In this document: positions 23,268 to 31,324 of the stretch, piece after piece
How positions within the stretch are numbered: position 1 is the first letter of the stretch
Layout: each line of letters begins with the position of its first letter
DNA from: Ignavibacteria bacterium RIFCSPLOWO2_12_FULL_56_21
GTDB taxonomy: Bacteria; Bacteroidota; Ignavibacteria; UBA10030
Direction: 5' to 3'
Length of the DNA: 37,519 nt
NCBI GenBank assembly: GCA_001802945.1
Contig: MHAK01000077.1
Span: 1-37,519, forward strand
Program-made: the position numbers and the translations under genes
Notes under the pieces: generated by a model
What the model saw: the letters and a program-made list of their open reading frames with translations, nothing else
What the model was told of the DNA's origin: nothing
Database searches by the model: none

Positions 23268-24189
23268 GCCGACATCGATCGGGTTTGTGTTAAATCCAAA
23301 GGCGGGCCGCCGAAAGATAGATTTCTGGGAGCGAGAGCTGCGAAGCGGACTCGCGAGCGCAAACGTGAAGTGTGAATTCGTCCGCACTCGGCAGCCGCGA
23401 GAGGCCGAGGAGATCTCGGCGAATCTCGCCCGGGAGCATGAGCTCGTTGTTGCGGTTGGAGGCGACGGGACGGTACACGAGGTAGCCCAGGGTGTAATCG
23501 GTACGCAGGCTGTCTTGGGGCTTGTTCCAAACGGGTCTGGTAATGATTTTAACCGTTTTCTTGGGATGCCGCGTAACATTGGCGAGGCAGTGAGATTGCT
23601 TGTTTCGGGGTGCGAAAAAGTATCAGTCGACGTCGCTCAACTTACTACGGTTGAAGAAGATGAGACAGTGGGTCGCAACCGATGGGTGATCAATTCCGCG
23701 GGATTTGGTTTCGATGCAGCGACGGCTGCGGGTCGAGACCGGATAGCGGTCCTGAAAGGACTGCCATTATATCTCACGAGCGCACTTTGGACCCTGTCGG
23801 TCTACAAAGACCATGGGTTTCGAGTGTCACTTGACGATGGCGTGTCGGAGTATCTCCCTGGACTCATGGTGTGCGGAGGACTCGGCCAATTTGAAGGCGG
23901 CGGGTTCAGAGTGTTCCCCGGAGCACTGCATGATGACGGATTGATTGATGTCTGCATGGTGGGCTCAGTCCCAAAACTTACAGCCCTTAGTTTGCTTGGC
24001 AAGGCGGTCTACGGAGGCCATGCAACCGACAGGAATGTTCGGATGAATCGTGCACGGAGACTTCGGGTCGTGTCGGATGATCCGTTCTGCGTCCATGCTG
24101 ACGGGGAGATTGCAGGCACGAGTGCTGTAAGAGTGGACCTCGAAATCAAGCCGAAGTGCCTGCAGGTTGCCAAACCCTTTGTGCTATAA
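23260..24189 (+). CDS. Diacylglycerol kinase-like (DagK/YegS family) lipid kinase
   Basis: A 309-residue member of the diacylglycerol kinase catalytic superfamily. IGFVLNPKAGRRK is the N-terminal nucleotide-binding strand; VVAVGGDGTVHEVAQG contains the ATP-binding GGDGT (67-71); VPNGSGNDFNRFLGMP follows. The C-terminal domain has LINSAGFGFDA-like VINSAGFGFDAATA, GLGQFEGGGFRVFPGALHDDGLID and HADGE. Such enzymes phosphorylate diacylglycerol or related lipids for phospholipid recycling; some are phosphatidylglycerol or sphingoid kinases, so the substrate is not fixed. It overlaps dapF by eight bases and is the last gene of the series, converging with purL. Confidence 0.9.
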   Translation: MFKPTSIGFVLNPKAGRRKIDFWERELRSGLASANVKCEFVRTRQPREAEEISANLAREHELVVAVGGDGTVHEVAQGVIGTQAVLGLVPNGSGNDFNRFLGMPRNIGEAVRLLVSGCEKVSVDVAQLTTVEEDETVGRNRWVINSAGFGFDAATAAGRDRIAVLKGLPLYLTSALWTLSVYKDHGFRVSLDDGVSEYLPGLMVCGGLGQFEGGGFRVFPGALHDDGLIDVCMVGSVPKLTALSLLGKAVYGGHATDRNVRMNRARRLRVVSDDPFCVHADGEIAGTSAVRVDLEIKPKCLQVAKPFVL

Positions 24190-24229
24190 TCCATATTATG
24201 TTGCTTTTGGAATTCAAGGCAATTCACCG

Positions 24230-26482
24230 TTACTCTCCCTTCATCAATTCGGAAATCGCATTCATATAGGCAGCCTCCAAGTCCTCTTTCCTCTCATCCA
24301 GAACCTCGGTAATTCTCAGCCGGTTGTCCGACGTCACTGTGCCGATTTCGACTGCTTCTATGCCGTTTCGACCAGCGATATCCTGGGCGTGTTTGAAATC
24401 TTCTTCGGCCAGGCTTATGATTATCCTTGACTGGCCTTCACCGAAAAGTGCACCGTCTAGCCTTGTATATGCATGCATCGGCAAGTCAACATGTACGCCT
24501 AAATCAGGTGCGCCAAATACACACTCAGCGACAGCAACCGACAGTCCGCCCTCCGAGACGTCATGGGCGCTGTGAACGAGCCTGGCCCCGATGAGGTCTA
24601 TAATCGTTCGCTGCACAGCTTTTTCGTAGACAAGGTCAAGTGACGGAGCGTCACCCGAATCGAGGCCGACCCGACGGTAGAGATATTCCGACCCCTGGAC
24701 CTCGTCTTTTATTCGCCCAACGTGAACAATAAGGTCGCCTGCCTGTTTGAACCCTGACCCTACAGCCTTAGATGCATCGTCCAGGAGTCCAAGCATGCCG
24801 ATGACTGGCGTCGGAAACACCGGACCGTCCGGACTTTCATTGTAGAAGCTCACATTGCCCCCGGTCACCGGCGTGTTCAGTGCCCTGCACGCCTCGCCTA
24901 TGCCTTTCACAGCCTCCTTGAACTGCCAGTAGATCTCTGGGTCGTAAGGATTCCCAAAGTTCAAGCAATTCGTGATCGCCACAGGCGTAGCTCCCACACA
25001 GGCAACGTTTCTAGCCGATTCAGCTACAGCGATTTGTGCCCCTCGTCTAGGGTTCAAGTACACATACCGACCGTTGCCATCCGTTTTCACTGCCAACGCC
25101 TTGGAGGTTCCTTTGATGCGTACGATTGCTGCATCACCCTCGCTTGTGATCACACTGTTCGTACGTACCATGGAGTCGTACTGCTCGGTCACCCAACGCT
25201 TGCTTGCTATTGTGGGAGCACGCAAGAGATCGCGGAAAACGCGGACGTAATCGTCCGGTTGCCCAAGTTTCGATTGCTCAAAGCTGCCGACTTTATTCAG
25301 GTAGTTCGGCGCTTTTGAATCTCTGGTATAGACCGGTGCGTCTCCGCCAAGGACGAGAGTCGAAGGCTTGACATCAGCCAGTTCCACACCGTTTGCAAAT
25401 ACCCTCAATCTTTGTTCATCCTCGACACTTCCTATGATCTCTGCATGTAAGTCCCATTTTTTAAATATCTTATTGACATCTTCCTCGTAACCCTTTGTAA
25501 CTATGAAAAGCATCCGTTCCTGCGACTCTGAAAGCATAATCTCATAACCAGTCATGCCGTCCTCTCTGAGCGGTACCTTGCCGAGGTCCACAACCATCCC
25601 TGATTCCCCTTTCGCACTCATTTCGCTCGTGGAGCATGTGATCCCGGCCGCACCCATGTCCTGGATGCCCACCACCCACCCTGTCTGGACTGCCTCTAGC
25701 GTCGCCTCCAACAGCAGCTTTTCTGTGAACGGATCACCCACCTGGACTGCGGGACGCTTGGCCTCAGACTTTTCTGAGATCTCCTCTGAAGCAAATGTCG
25801 CCCCATGAATGCCGTCCCGGCCGGTCGAAGAGCCAACGATCATTACGCTGTTCCCCTTCCCTTTCGCCACTGCTTTTGCGACCTTCTCGTGCTCAACGAT
25901 CCCGACCGCCATGGCGTTGACGAGTGGGTTCCTCGCATAACAGGCATCAAAATATACTTCACCTGCGACAGTTGGAACCCCGAAGCTGTTTCCGTAATCG
26001 CCTATTCCCTTCACAATTCGCTTGAAGAGATATCTGACCTGAGGGTCTGTCAATTCCCCGAACCGCAGCGAGTTCAGGACAGCGATTGGCCTAGCACCCA
26101 TGGAGAAGATATCCCTCAGTATGCCGCCCACGCCGGTGGCTGCGCCTTGATACGGTTCGACCGCCGAGGGATGGTTATGGCTTTCGATCTTGAAGGCGAC
26201 AGCGAGTCCGTCGCCGATATCAACCAAACCTGCATTCTCCTCCCCGGCGGCCACGAGAAGACGGCCCCCAGACCGAGGTAGGGTTTTCAACATCGAAATG
26301 GAATTCTTGTAGCTACAATGCTCGCTCCACATCACGGAGTACACACCGAGTTCGGTGTAACTCGGGATACGGCCCAACATCTTGCACATTCGTTGAAACT
26401 CTTCCTCCGTTAGACCATGCTCTTTGGCAAGGTCCAGTGTGACCGAAGGCTCATTCTTTACAACTGGGACGAAGATGGACAT
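24230..26482 (-). CDS. purL: Phosphoribosylformylglycinamidine synthase subunit PurL
   Basis: A 750-residue 'small' PurL, the synthetase subunit that works with PurQ and PurS in purine biosynthesis (FGAR to FGAM). The catalytic region [11 protein letters not shown] (His54) and [20 protein letters not shown] are intact; [30 protein letters not shown] and [16 protein letters not shown] mark the two AIRS-like halves and nucleotide loops. No PurQ or PurS is encoded in the window. Converges with the lipid kinase gene over a 40-base gap that contains only a weak GAATT/AATTC hairpin. Upstream is a 57-base AT-rich gap before the SGNH-hydrolase gene; it may share that transcript or have its own promoter. 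Confidence 0.96.
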   Translation of the reverse strand: MSIFVPVVKNEPSVTLDLAKEHGLTEEEFQRMCKMLGRIPSYTELGVYSVMWSEHCSYKNSISMLKTLPRSGGRLLVAAGEENAGLVDIGDGLAVAFKIESHNHPSAVEPYQGAATGVGGILRDIFSMGARPIAVLNSLRFGELTDPQVRYLFKRIVKGIGDYGNSFGVPTVAGEVYFDACYARNPLVNAMAVGIVEHEKVAKAVAKGKGNSVMIVGSSTGRDGIHGATFASEEISEKSEAKRPAVQVGDPFTEKLLLEATLEAVQTGWVVGIQDMGAAGITCSTSEMSAKGESGMVVDLGKVPLREDGMTGYEIMLSESQERMLFIVTKGYEEDVNKIFKKWDLHAEIIGSVEDEQRLRVFANGVELADVKPSTLVLGGDAPVYTRDSKAPNYLNKVGSFEQSKLGQPDDYVRVFRDLLRAPTIASKRWVTEQYDSMVRTNSVITSEGDAAIVRIKGTSKALAVKTDGNGRYVYLNPRRGAQIAVAESARNVACVGATPVAITNCLNFGNPYDPEIYWQFKEAVKGIGEACRALNTPVTGGNVSFYNESPDGPVFPTPVIGMLGLLDDASKAVGSGFKQAGDLIVHVGRIKDEVQGSEYLYRRVGLDSGDAPSLDLVYEKAVQRTIIDLIGARLVHSAHDVSEGGLSVAVAECVFGAPDLGVHVDLPMHAYTRLDGALFGEGQSRIIISLAEEDFKHAQDIAGRNGIEAVEIGTVTSDNRLRITEVLDERKEDLEAAYMNAISELMKGE

Positions 26483-26539
26483 GTAACTCTTAACGAGTGA
26501 AAAAGTTAAAGTGCAAAGGATAAAGGTGTTTGTTTGGAT

Positions 26540-27979
26540 TCAGTTTTCATGTCCAATGGCGTACATGCCGTTACGAATGATGCCAATGGGGAATTCAGAT
26601 AGGGGCAAGAGCCCCTGCCGTTTGCTCAACGGCACAACGATGCCTGGGAGCGATAGCACGTCCACATACGGAATGGATGCTCCCCACTTTCGGTTCATTT
26701 CACGGATAAAGAGATTCGCGATATAACCCGATGCCTGGGCTGTTGGATGGATTCCGTCGAGGCTGAAAATACCGCCGGAAATGAAATCTTTCGTGAATTC
26801 TTGCCCCGCAATCACGAGTCCGCCGGAGGCGATCTTTTCGAACTCGGCGTTGACATCGACTACTGCCACCCTTGGGTGCGCACCGTAGGATCGAATGACC
26901 TCGTTATACGATTCTGTTGCCGCAGCGGCATTCGCCACTTCGATTGAATCAAGGATCACGGCGCCAGGAAGCGGTTCGCCTGCATGCGGATAGGCGGCAA
27001 AAAGAGGCCCTCCAGGCAACCCGTATCCTTCGGTGAGATAGGTTGAAGCGGGCAGCAGCACAAGATCTCGAGGACCCAAATTTACGGTATCGCCGTTGGC
27101 CTTGGTGCCCAACAATGGAATGTAGAGCCCCAGAAGCGGCTTTGACGGGTTAGCAGGGTCCGGAACGAACCACTTAATCGTCGATGTGTAGGCAATCGAA
27201 AGGACGTTCGGAATGGTTGCGATGACGACCTTTGCCCCGGTGCCGAGGAGGCTGTCCATCAAAGCAGTGTACTGGGACTGAAAAGTAGATGCCGACGTCA
27301 GCGGTACAGTACCTCCATAGACTGCGTAGAGCAAAACGTCATTATTCCCCATCCAGGACGTGATCACCGTCGGCAGATGCCCCTTCGCCTGCTGAAAGAC
27401 GCTTCCGGGATTCCCAGCCTGTGCTCCAGCGGGATTCCTGCGTACGACATGATGGAACCCGTTGCCATCGCCGCCAGCACCGCTTTTCGTATAGCTGTTC
27501 GTCGTATCGAGGACATCGCTGGTGCCGGTGACCGGATTGTACACGCGAGCTTGGGGTATACCCAGGTTCCGGTACCCAACGATCGGTAATGCTGGGTCCA
27601 CATACACGGACGGATCGCGCCAGTCGTAGCTGGGAACAGTCGAAGTATCGATCGACACGTTTGGAAACGAACTCAAACGGTAATACGGCAGAATGCCGGG
27701 TTCCTTCAAAATCGGCTGGGTGAAGGATGTCGTTGCTCCGGCCTTTTGAGCCTGTTGGGCGATCAAATTCGGAAACGAGTACCGTTGGCCCCTCTCCCAT
27801 AGCGATCCGTCGGTGAAGCCGGCTGTGAGACTGTTTCCAATAGCGACATATGACGAGAAATCCAGGCTGCCGAGCGATCCAGATGACACCGGAACGGGGT
27901 CGCCTTCGCAACCAACCATCGACACACTTCCGATAAGTCCTACCGTCGCCCATTGCAGGAGGTTTTTTCGAGTCGTCAT
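26540..27979 (-). CDS. SGNH/GDSL-type hydrolase lipoprotein
   Basis: A 479-residue protein beginning MTTRKNLLQWATVGLIGSVSMVGC: a lipoprotein signal with Cys24. A GDSL/SGNH hydrolase fold follows: block I AIGNSLTAG (Ser50), block III GNND (211-214) and block V DGIHPT (Asp408, His411). The order and residues give a Ser-His-Asp esterase/lipase. It is an outer-membrane or periplasmic lipid/ester hydrolase. It is preceded by a good ribosome binding site (GGGGAGG) inside the porin gene end: the porin stop and this ATG are one base apart, so the two are cotranslated. Pairing with an OmpP1/FadL porin suggests hydrolysis and uptake of a hydrophobic substrate. Confidence 0.9.
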   Translation of the reverse strand: MTTRKNLLQWATVGLIGSVSMVGCEGDPVPVSSGSLGSLDFSSYVAIGNSLTAGFTDGSLWERGQRYSFPNLIAQQAQKAGATTSFTQPILKEPGILPYYRLSSFPNVSIDTSTVPSYDWRDPSVYVDPALPIVGYRNLGIPQARVYNPVTGTSDVLDTTNSYTKSGAGGDGNGFHHVVRRNPAGAQAGNPGSVFQQAKGHLPTVITSWMGNNDVLLYAVYGGTVPLTSASTFQSQYTALMDSLLGTGAKVVIATIPNVLSIAYTSTIKWFVPDPANPSKPLLGLYIPLLGTKANGDTVNLGPRDLVLLPASTYLTEGYGLPGGPLFAAYPHAGEPLPGAVILDSIEVANAAAATESYNEVIRSYGAHPRVAVVDVNAEFEKIASGGLVIAGQEFTKDFISGGIFSLDGIHPTAQASGYIANLFIREMNRKWGASIPYVDVLSLPGIVVPLSKRQGLLPLSEFPIGIIRNGMYAIGHEN

Positions 27980-27980
27980 C

Positions 27981-29249
27981 TTAGAAGACCTCCCCGAGGG
28001 ATACTTCAGCGCTGATGGAAAAGAGATGAGCGCGGTTCTCGTACGTACCGTTGAATGAAAATTCCGGGATGCTCTCGGATTCGGTTCGTCGTTCAAACAG
28101 TACGAGCATGTAAGCAGCATCAACCCGAAGCGTAGGGGTCGCCTGCCAGCCTATTCCACATGTGAGGTCATGCCTGTTTGCGTCGGGCAAGGACGGTTCT
28201 ACATAGCCGTCGGGAACGGGATTCCTGTCGAAAATATATCCCGCGCGAATGGTCACCGATTCGTCGTACACATACTCCGCACCGAGCCTGATCATGAAGG
28301 CATCTTGATATATGCGGGGAGAAGCGATTTCACTGATCCCATTGATGGGTTTTTCGAGTGAAACCTTAAGCGAGTCGAAGGTCGACCAGCCCGTCCACTG
28401 ATAATCCAATTCAAGCGTGAGCAATTCCGTGACCCGATACGCTCCGCCGATCTGAAACGTGGCGGGTCCGGTGAAGGAACTCTTCCCTCCCCCGTTCGTG
28501 AACAGAGTCGAAAATGACTGCGGAACGTCTGAGAACGACGCCTTGCCGTCGAAGGTCAGTTTGGTCGACGATCGGTAGGCGAGACCGATAGAGAAACTTT
28601 CCGACGGCATCAGCAGGATGCCTGCATTCCATCCGAATCCGCTTCCGGTTCCTTCCAGAGTTATTTTCGGCTCCACGGGCTGCCCCTGAGGATCGGTGAA
28701 TCCCGTCTTGATACGGCGGGAGATGAGGACCACGCTTGGGACGTAAGACACGCCTGCTCCGATGGAGATCCATTCGGCGGGTTTATACGCGACGGTAGGA
28801 TTGATGAAGAACGTCTTCAGATCCACAGTTCCGCTCAGAACCCTTCCAGCCCATTTATCAGGCCACTCTGTACCCAAGCCGAACATGGTGAAAACCCCGA
28901 TCCCGAATCCCCACGTTCCGTTTCCGTACGCGGCATACACATGAGGGGGGAAGAATGCGTTTTTCTCCATATTTGTGTGGGGTACAGGATTTTCCGGATA
29001 TCGGCCGACAAAGGAGGAGGTCGGCAGAATCAACACACCGCCGCCGTACAAACGGACATCTTTGATGAGAGGCAGTCCTCCGGGATTGATGAACACCGCA
29101 GAAGGGTCGAAGGGTCTGGCGACAAATGCTCCGGCCATGCCCACCCCGCGAGAACTGTGTTCGTTGAGTTGAAAACCGCCACTGAAGGCGGCGGCCGACA
29201 CGGCACTAACAACCAATGTCGTCGAGAAGAGCGTGTGTTTGAGTTTCAT
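27981..29249 (-). CDS. OmpP1/FadL/TodX-family outer-membrane transport protein
   Basis: A 422-residue beta-barrel protein with a signal peptide (MKLKHTLFSTTLVVSAVSAA). The mature N-terminus FSGGFQLNEHSSRGVGMAGAFVA and SAVFINPGGLPLI match the FadL hatch region (NPG in place of the NPA turn). Alternating hydrophobic strands fill the rest, for example WISIGAGVSYVPS, FSIGLAYRSSTKLTFDG, LTLELDYQWTGWS and VTIRAGYIFDRNPVPDGY, and it ends in an aromatic residue (EVF), as outer-membrane barrels do. FadL proteins carry long-chain fatty acids or aromatic hydrocarbons across the outer membrane. It is cotranslated with the SGNH hydrolase. An upstream in-frame ATG at 29285 would add 12 residues before the signal peptide. 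Confidence 0.92.
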   Translation of the reverse strand: MKLKHTLFSTTLVVSAVSAAAFSGGFQLNEHSSRGVGMAGAFVARPFDPSAVFINPGGLPLIKDVRLYGGGVLILPTSSFVGRYPENPVPHTNMEKNAFFPPHVYAAYGNGTWGFGIGVFTMFGLGTEWPDKWAGRVLSGTVDLKTFFINPTVAYKPAEWISIGAGVSYVPSVVLISRRIKTGFTDPQGQPVEPKITLEGTGSGFGWNAGILLMPSESFSIGLAYRSSTKLTFDGKASFSDVPQSFSTLFTNGGGKSSFTGPATFQIGGAYRVTELLTLELDYQWTGWSTFDSLKVSLEKPINGISEIASPRIYQDAFMIRLGAEYVYDESVTIRAGYIFDRNPVPDGYVEPSLPDANRHDLTCGIGWQATPTLRVDAAYMLVLFERRTESESIPEFSFNGTYENRAHLFSISAEVSLGEVF

Positions 29250-29288
29250 GGCTCCGATGATAGCCAATAAAGGAGGGAGAATCAATCT

Positions 29289-29840
29289 TCAAGCCCTTCG
29301 GATCGTCAAAAGACGTTGTCCTTTTTCGACAGCTGTCTTCTCACGAACAATAATGTCCGAAGCGATTCCATCCCGCTCAGCGCGGAGTTCATTCTCCATT
29401 TTCATTGCTTCGAGGACAATAAGCCCCTGACCTTTGGCCACTCGCTCGCCGTCCTGGACTTCTACTTTGACGACCAGTCCCGGCATGGGCGCACACACCG
29501 CGAGGTCAGCCGCAGTTCCGTCCCCTGAAGTCAAGACGGAACGGAGAAGCTCGGAACGTGCATCGTCGACGAGAATGTCCATAAGCACGCCGTTCACTTC
29601 AACAGAAGTCGGGGTCCCGGGAATCGGCGGTGGACCGACCGGCGTCACCCGGAATACACGTCCTTCCATTTGGAGCACCCCGCCCCCCACTTCATCGGGT
29701 TCCCAAGCATAGGAAACTCTTCTGTCGCCGAGAACGGCATGCTCGTTCGACAAGACTGTTACGATAGTTGTTGAAGATGGAGCAGATACACGGTATTGGC
29801 CCCGCCTCAGCGGAGGTTGTCCGTTCGAAGGTTCAGCCAT
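29289..29840 (-). CDS. Biotin carboxyl carrier protein (BT-BCCP part of acyl-CoA carboxylase)
   Basis: A 183-residue protein ending in a biotinyl domain: VCAPMPGLVVKVEVQDGERV and VLEAMKMENEL with biotin-accepting Lys147. The N-terminal ~100 residues form a beta-rich part (YAWEPDEVGGGVLQMEGRVF) reminiscent of the BT domain of propionyl/methylcrotonyl-CoA carboxylase alpha subunits. It overlaps the biotin carboxylase gene by 34 bases in a different frame, so the pair looks like a split alpha subunit (BC plus BT-BCCP). No carboxyltransferase is encoded in the window. The 39 bases to the porin gene have no clear terminator. Confidence 0.88.
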   Translation of the reverse strand: MAEPSNGQPPLRRGQYRVSAPSSTTIVTVLSNEHAVLGDRRVSYAWEPDEVGGGVLQMEGRVFRVTPVGPPPIPGTPTSVEVNGVLMDILVDDARSELLRSVLTSGDGTAADLAVCAPMPGLVVKVEVQDGERVAKGQGLIVLEAMKMENELRAERDGIASDIIVREKTAVEKGQRLLTIRRA

Positions 29841-31324
29841 GTTCGCTCATTGTTCGATTGCTGGCGCACTCGCTTGGGTTGGGATTGTACTGTAGCTATC
29901 ATGAGCGCTGCGGTAAGCGCGGTTGCATCGGCGAGAAGCTTTGGTACAACCGGACGGCCGTATTCGGTCGAATGGTCTGTGACAAACCTCGTGTCGAAAT
30001 CGCCAGACAAAAAGGACGGATGATCGAGCACCCATAGACAGAATGCAACATTCGTTCGAATGCCTACACATCGGAATTCCTGGAGCGCCTGTCTGAGTCG
30101 AGCAACGGCTTGCTCGCGTGTCGGTGCCCAAGCAATGATCTTGGCCAGCAGAGAGTCGTAGTAGACGGAAATCTCATCGCCGACCTGGAATCCGCTGTCG
30201 ACGCGAATAAACGGTCCTGACGGGAGCCGAAATGAATCCAACCTTCCGGTCGATGGAATGAAGTTCTGTGCAGGGTCCTCAGCGCACACGCGGCATTCAA
30301 CAGCATGGCCGTTTGAATAGAGAGTTTCCTGTGTCAGCGTCAATCGTTGTCCTCCCGAGATCAGAATCTGTTCTCGCACCAGGTCGAGGCCAGTGACCAT
30401 TTCCGTAACGGCATGTTCGACTTGAAGGCGAGTGTTTACCTCAAGGAATCGGAAGGTTCTCGAAGAGTCCACAATGAATTCCACTGTCGCGGCATTTTCG
30501 TATTCTGCAGCACGCACGATCCGGACGGCCGCTTCGCCCATCGTCGTTCGCAGTTCGGGGGAGACGACAGGGGACGGGGATTCTTCTATCACTTTTTGAT
30601 GCCGCCGCTGGATGGAACATTCCCTCTCACCAAGATAGACTACGTTTCCGTAGGAATCGGCCAGGACCTGGATCTCAACGTGACGTGGATGATCCAGATA
30701 CTTTTCCACATACAGCCGTCCATCGCCAAACGCGGTCACTGCCTCGGAGTGGGCCGCCCGGAAGGCCGAATTCATTTCCTCGGGGCGTTGGACGATGCGC
30801 ATGCCCTTTCCGCCGCCCCCGGCAGCGGCCTTCAGGAGAACAGGATATCCGACTTGGTGTGCTGCCTCCTGGGCAATACGCACGTCATCCACAGTTCCGG
30901 TCGATCCCGGAATCGTCGGCACTTCACACGCGATGGCCAATGCACGCGCCGATGTCTTGTCTCCCAGCTTCCGGATTGCCTTTCCGGACGGCCCAATGAA
31001 GGCTGCGCCTGCTTTCGCGACGGCATCGGCAAAGTTCGGGTTTTCTGAAAGGAATCCGTATCCAGGATGTATTGCGTCGGCGTGCGATTCTTGGGCGGCT
31101 GCAATAATCTTGTCGATCTGCAGATATGACTCGCCGGGACTCTTTCCCCCGAGGGAGATCGCCTCATCGGCCATCGACACATGCATAGCAGTCTTGTCGA
31201 CGTCGGAGTGAACCGCTACGGTCGGCAAGCCCATAATGCGGCACGAACGCATGATGCGACACGCGATCTCTCCCCTGTTCGCGACGAGCACCTTTGAGAA
31301 CGGGCGACGGCCAGTTGTAGTCAT
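29807..31324 (-). CDS. Biotin carboxylase subunit of acyl-CoA carboxylase
   Basis: A 505-residue ATP-grasp biotin carboxylase. KVLVANRGEIACRIMRSCR, HPGYGFLSENPNFA, the glycine-rich AAAGGGGKGM near 166-175, GERECSIQRRHQK and EVNTRLQVEHAVTEM are all present. It carboxylates biotin on the carrier protein using bicarbonate and ATP. Resemblance to PccA/MccA alpha subunits, which normally continue into BT and BCCP domains, suggests an acyl-CoA carboxylase rather than plain acetyl-CoA carboxylase; AccC is also possible. ATG 31324 overlaps the mutS2 stop (ATGA). The C-terminal ~30 residues, which overlap the carrier gene, are unlike the core. Confidence 0.92.
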   Translation of the reverse strand: MTTTGRRPFSKVLVANRGEIACRIMRSCRIMGLPTVAVHSDVDKTAMHVSMADEAISLGGKSPGESYLQIDKIIAAAQESHADAIHPGYGFLSENPNFADAVAKAGAAFIGPSGKAIRKLGDKTSARALAIACEVPTIPGSTGTVDDVRIAQEAAHQVGYPVLLKAAAGGGGKGMRIVQRPEEMNSAFRAAHSEAVTAFGDGRLYVEKYLDHPRHVEIQVLADSYGNVVYLGERECSIQRRHQKVIEESPSPVVSPELRTTMGEAAVRIVRAAEYENAATVEFIVDSSRTFRFLEVNTRLQVEHAVTEMVTGLDLVREQILISGGQRLTLTQETLYSNGHAVECRVCAEDPAQNFIPSTGRLDSFRLPSGPFIRVDSGFQVGDEISVYYDSLLAKIIAWAPTREQAVARLRQALQEFRCVGIRTNVAFCLWVLDHPSFLSGDFDTRFVTDHSTEYGRPVVPKLLADATALTAALMIATVQSQPKRVRQQSNNERTWLNLRTDNLR

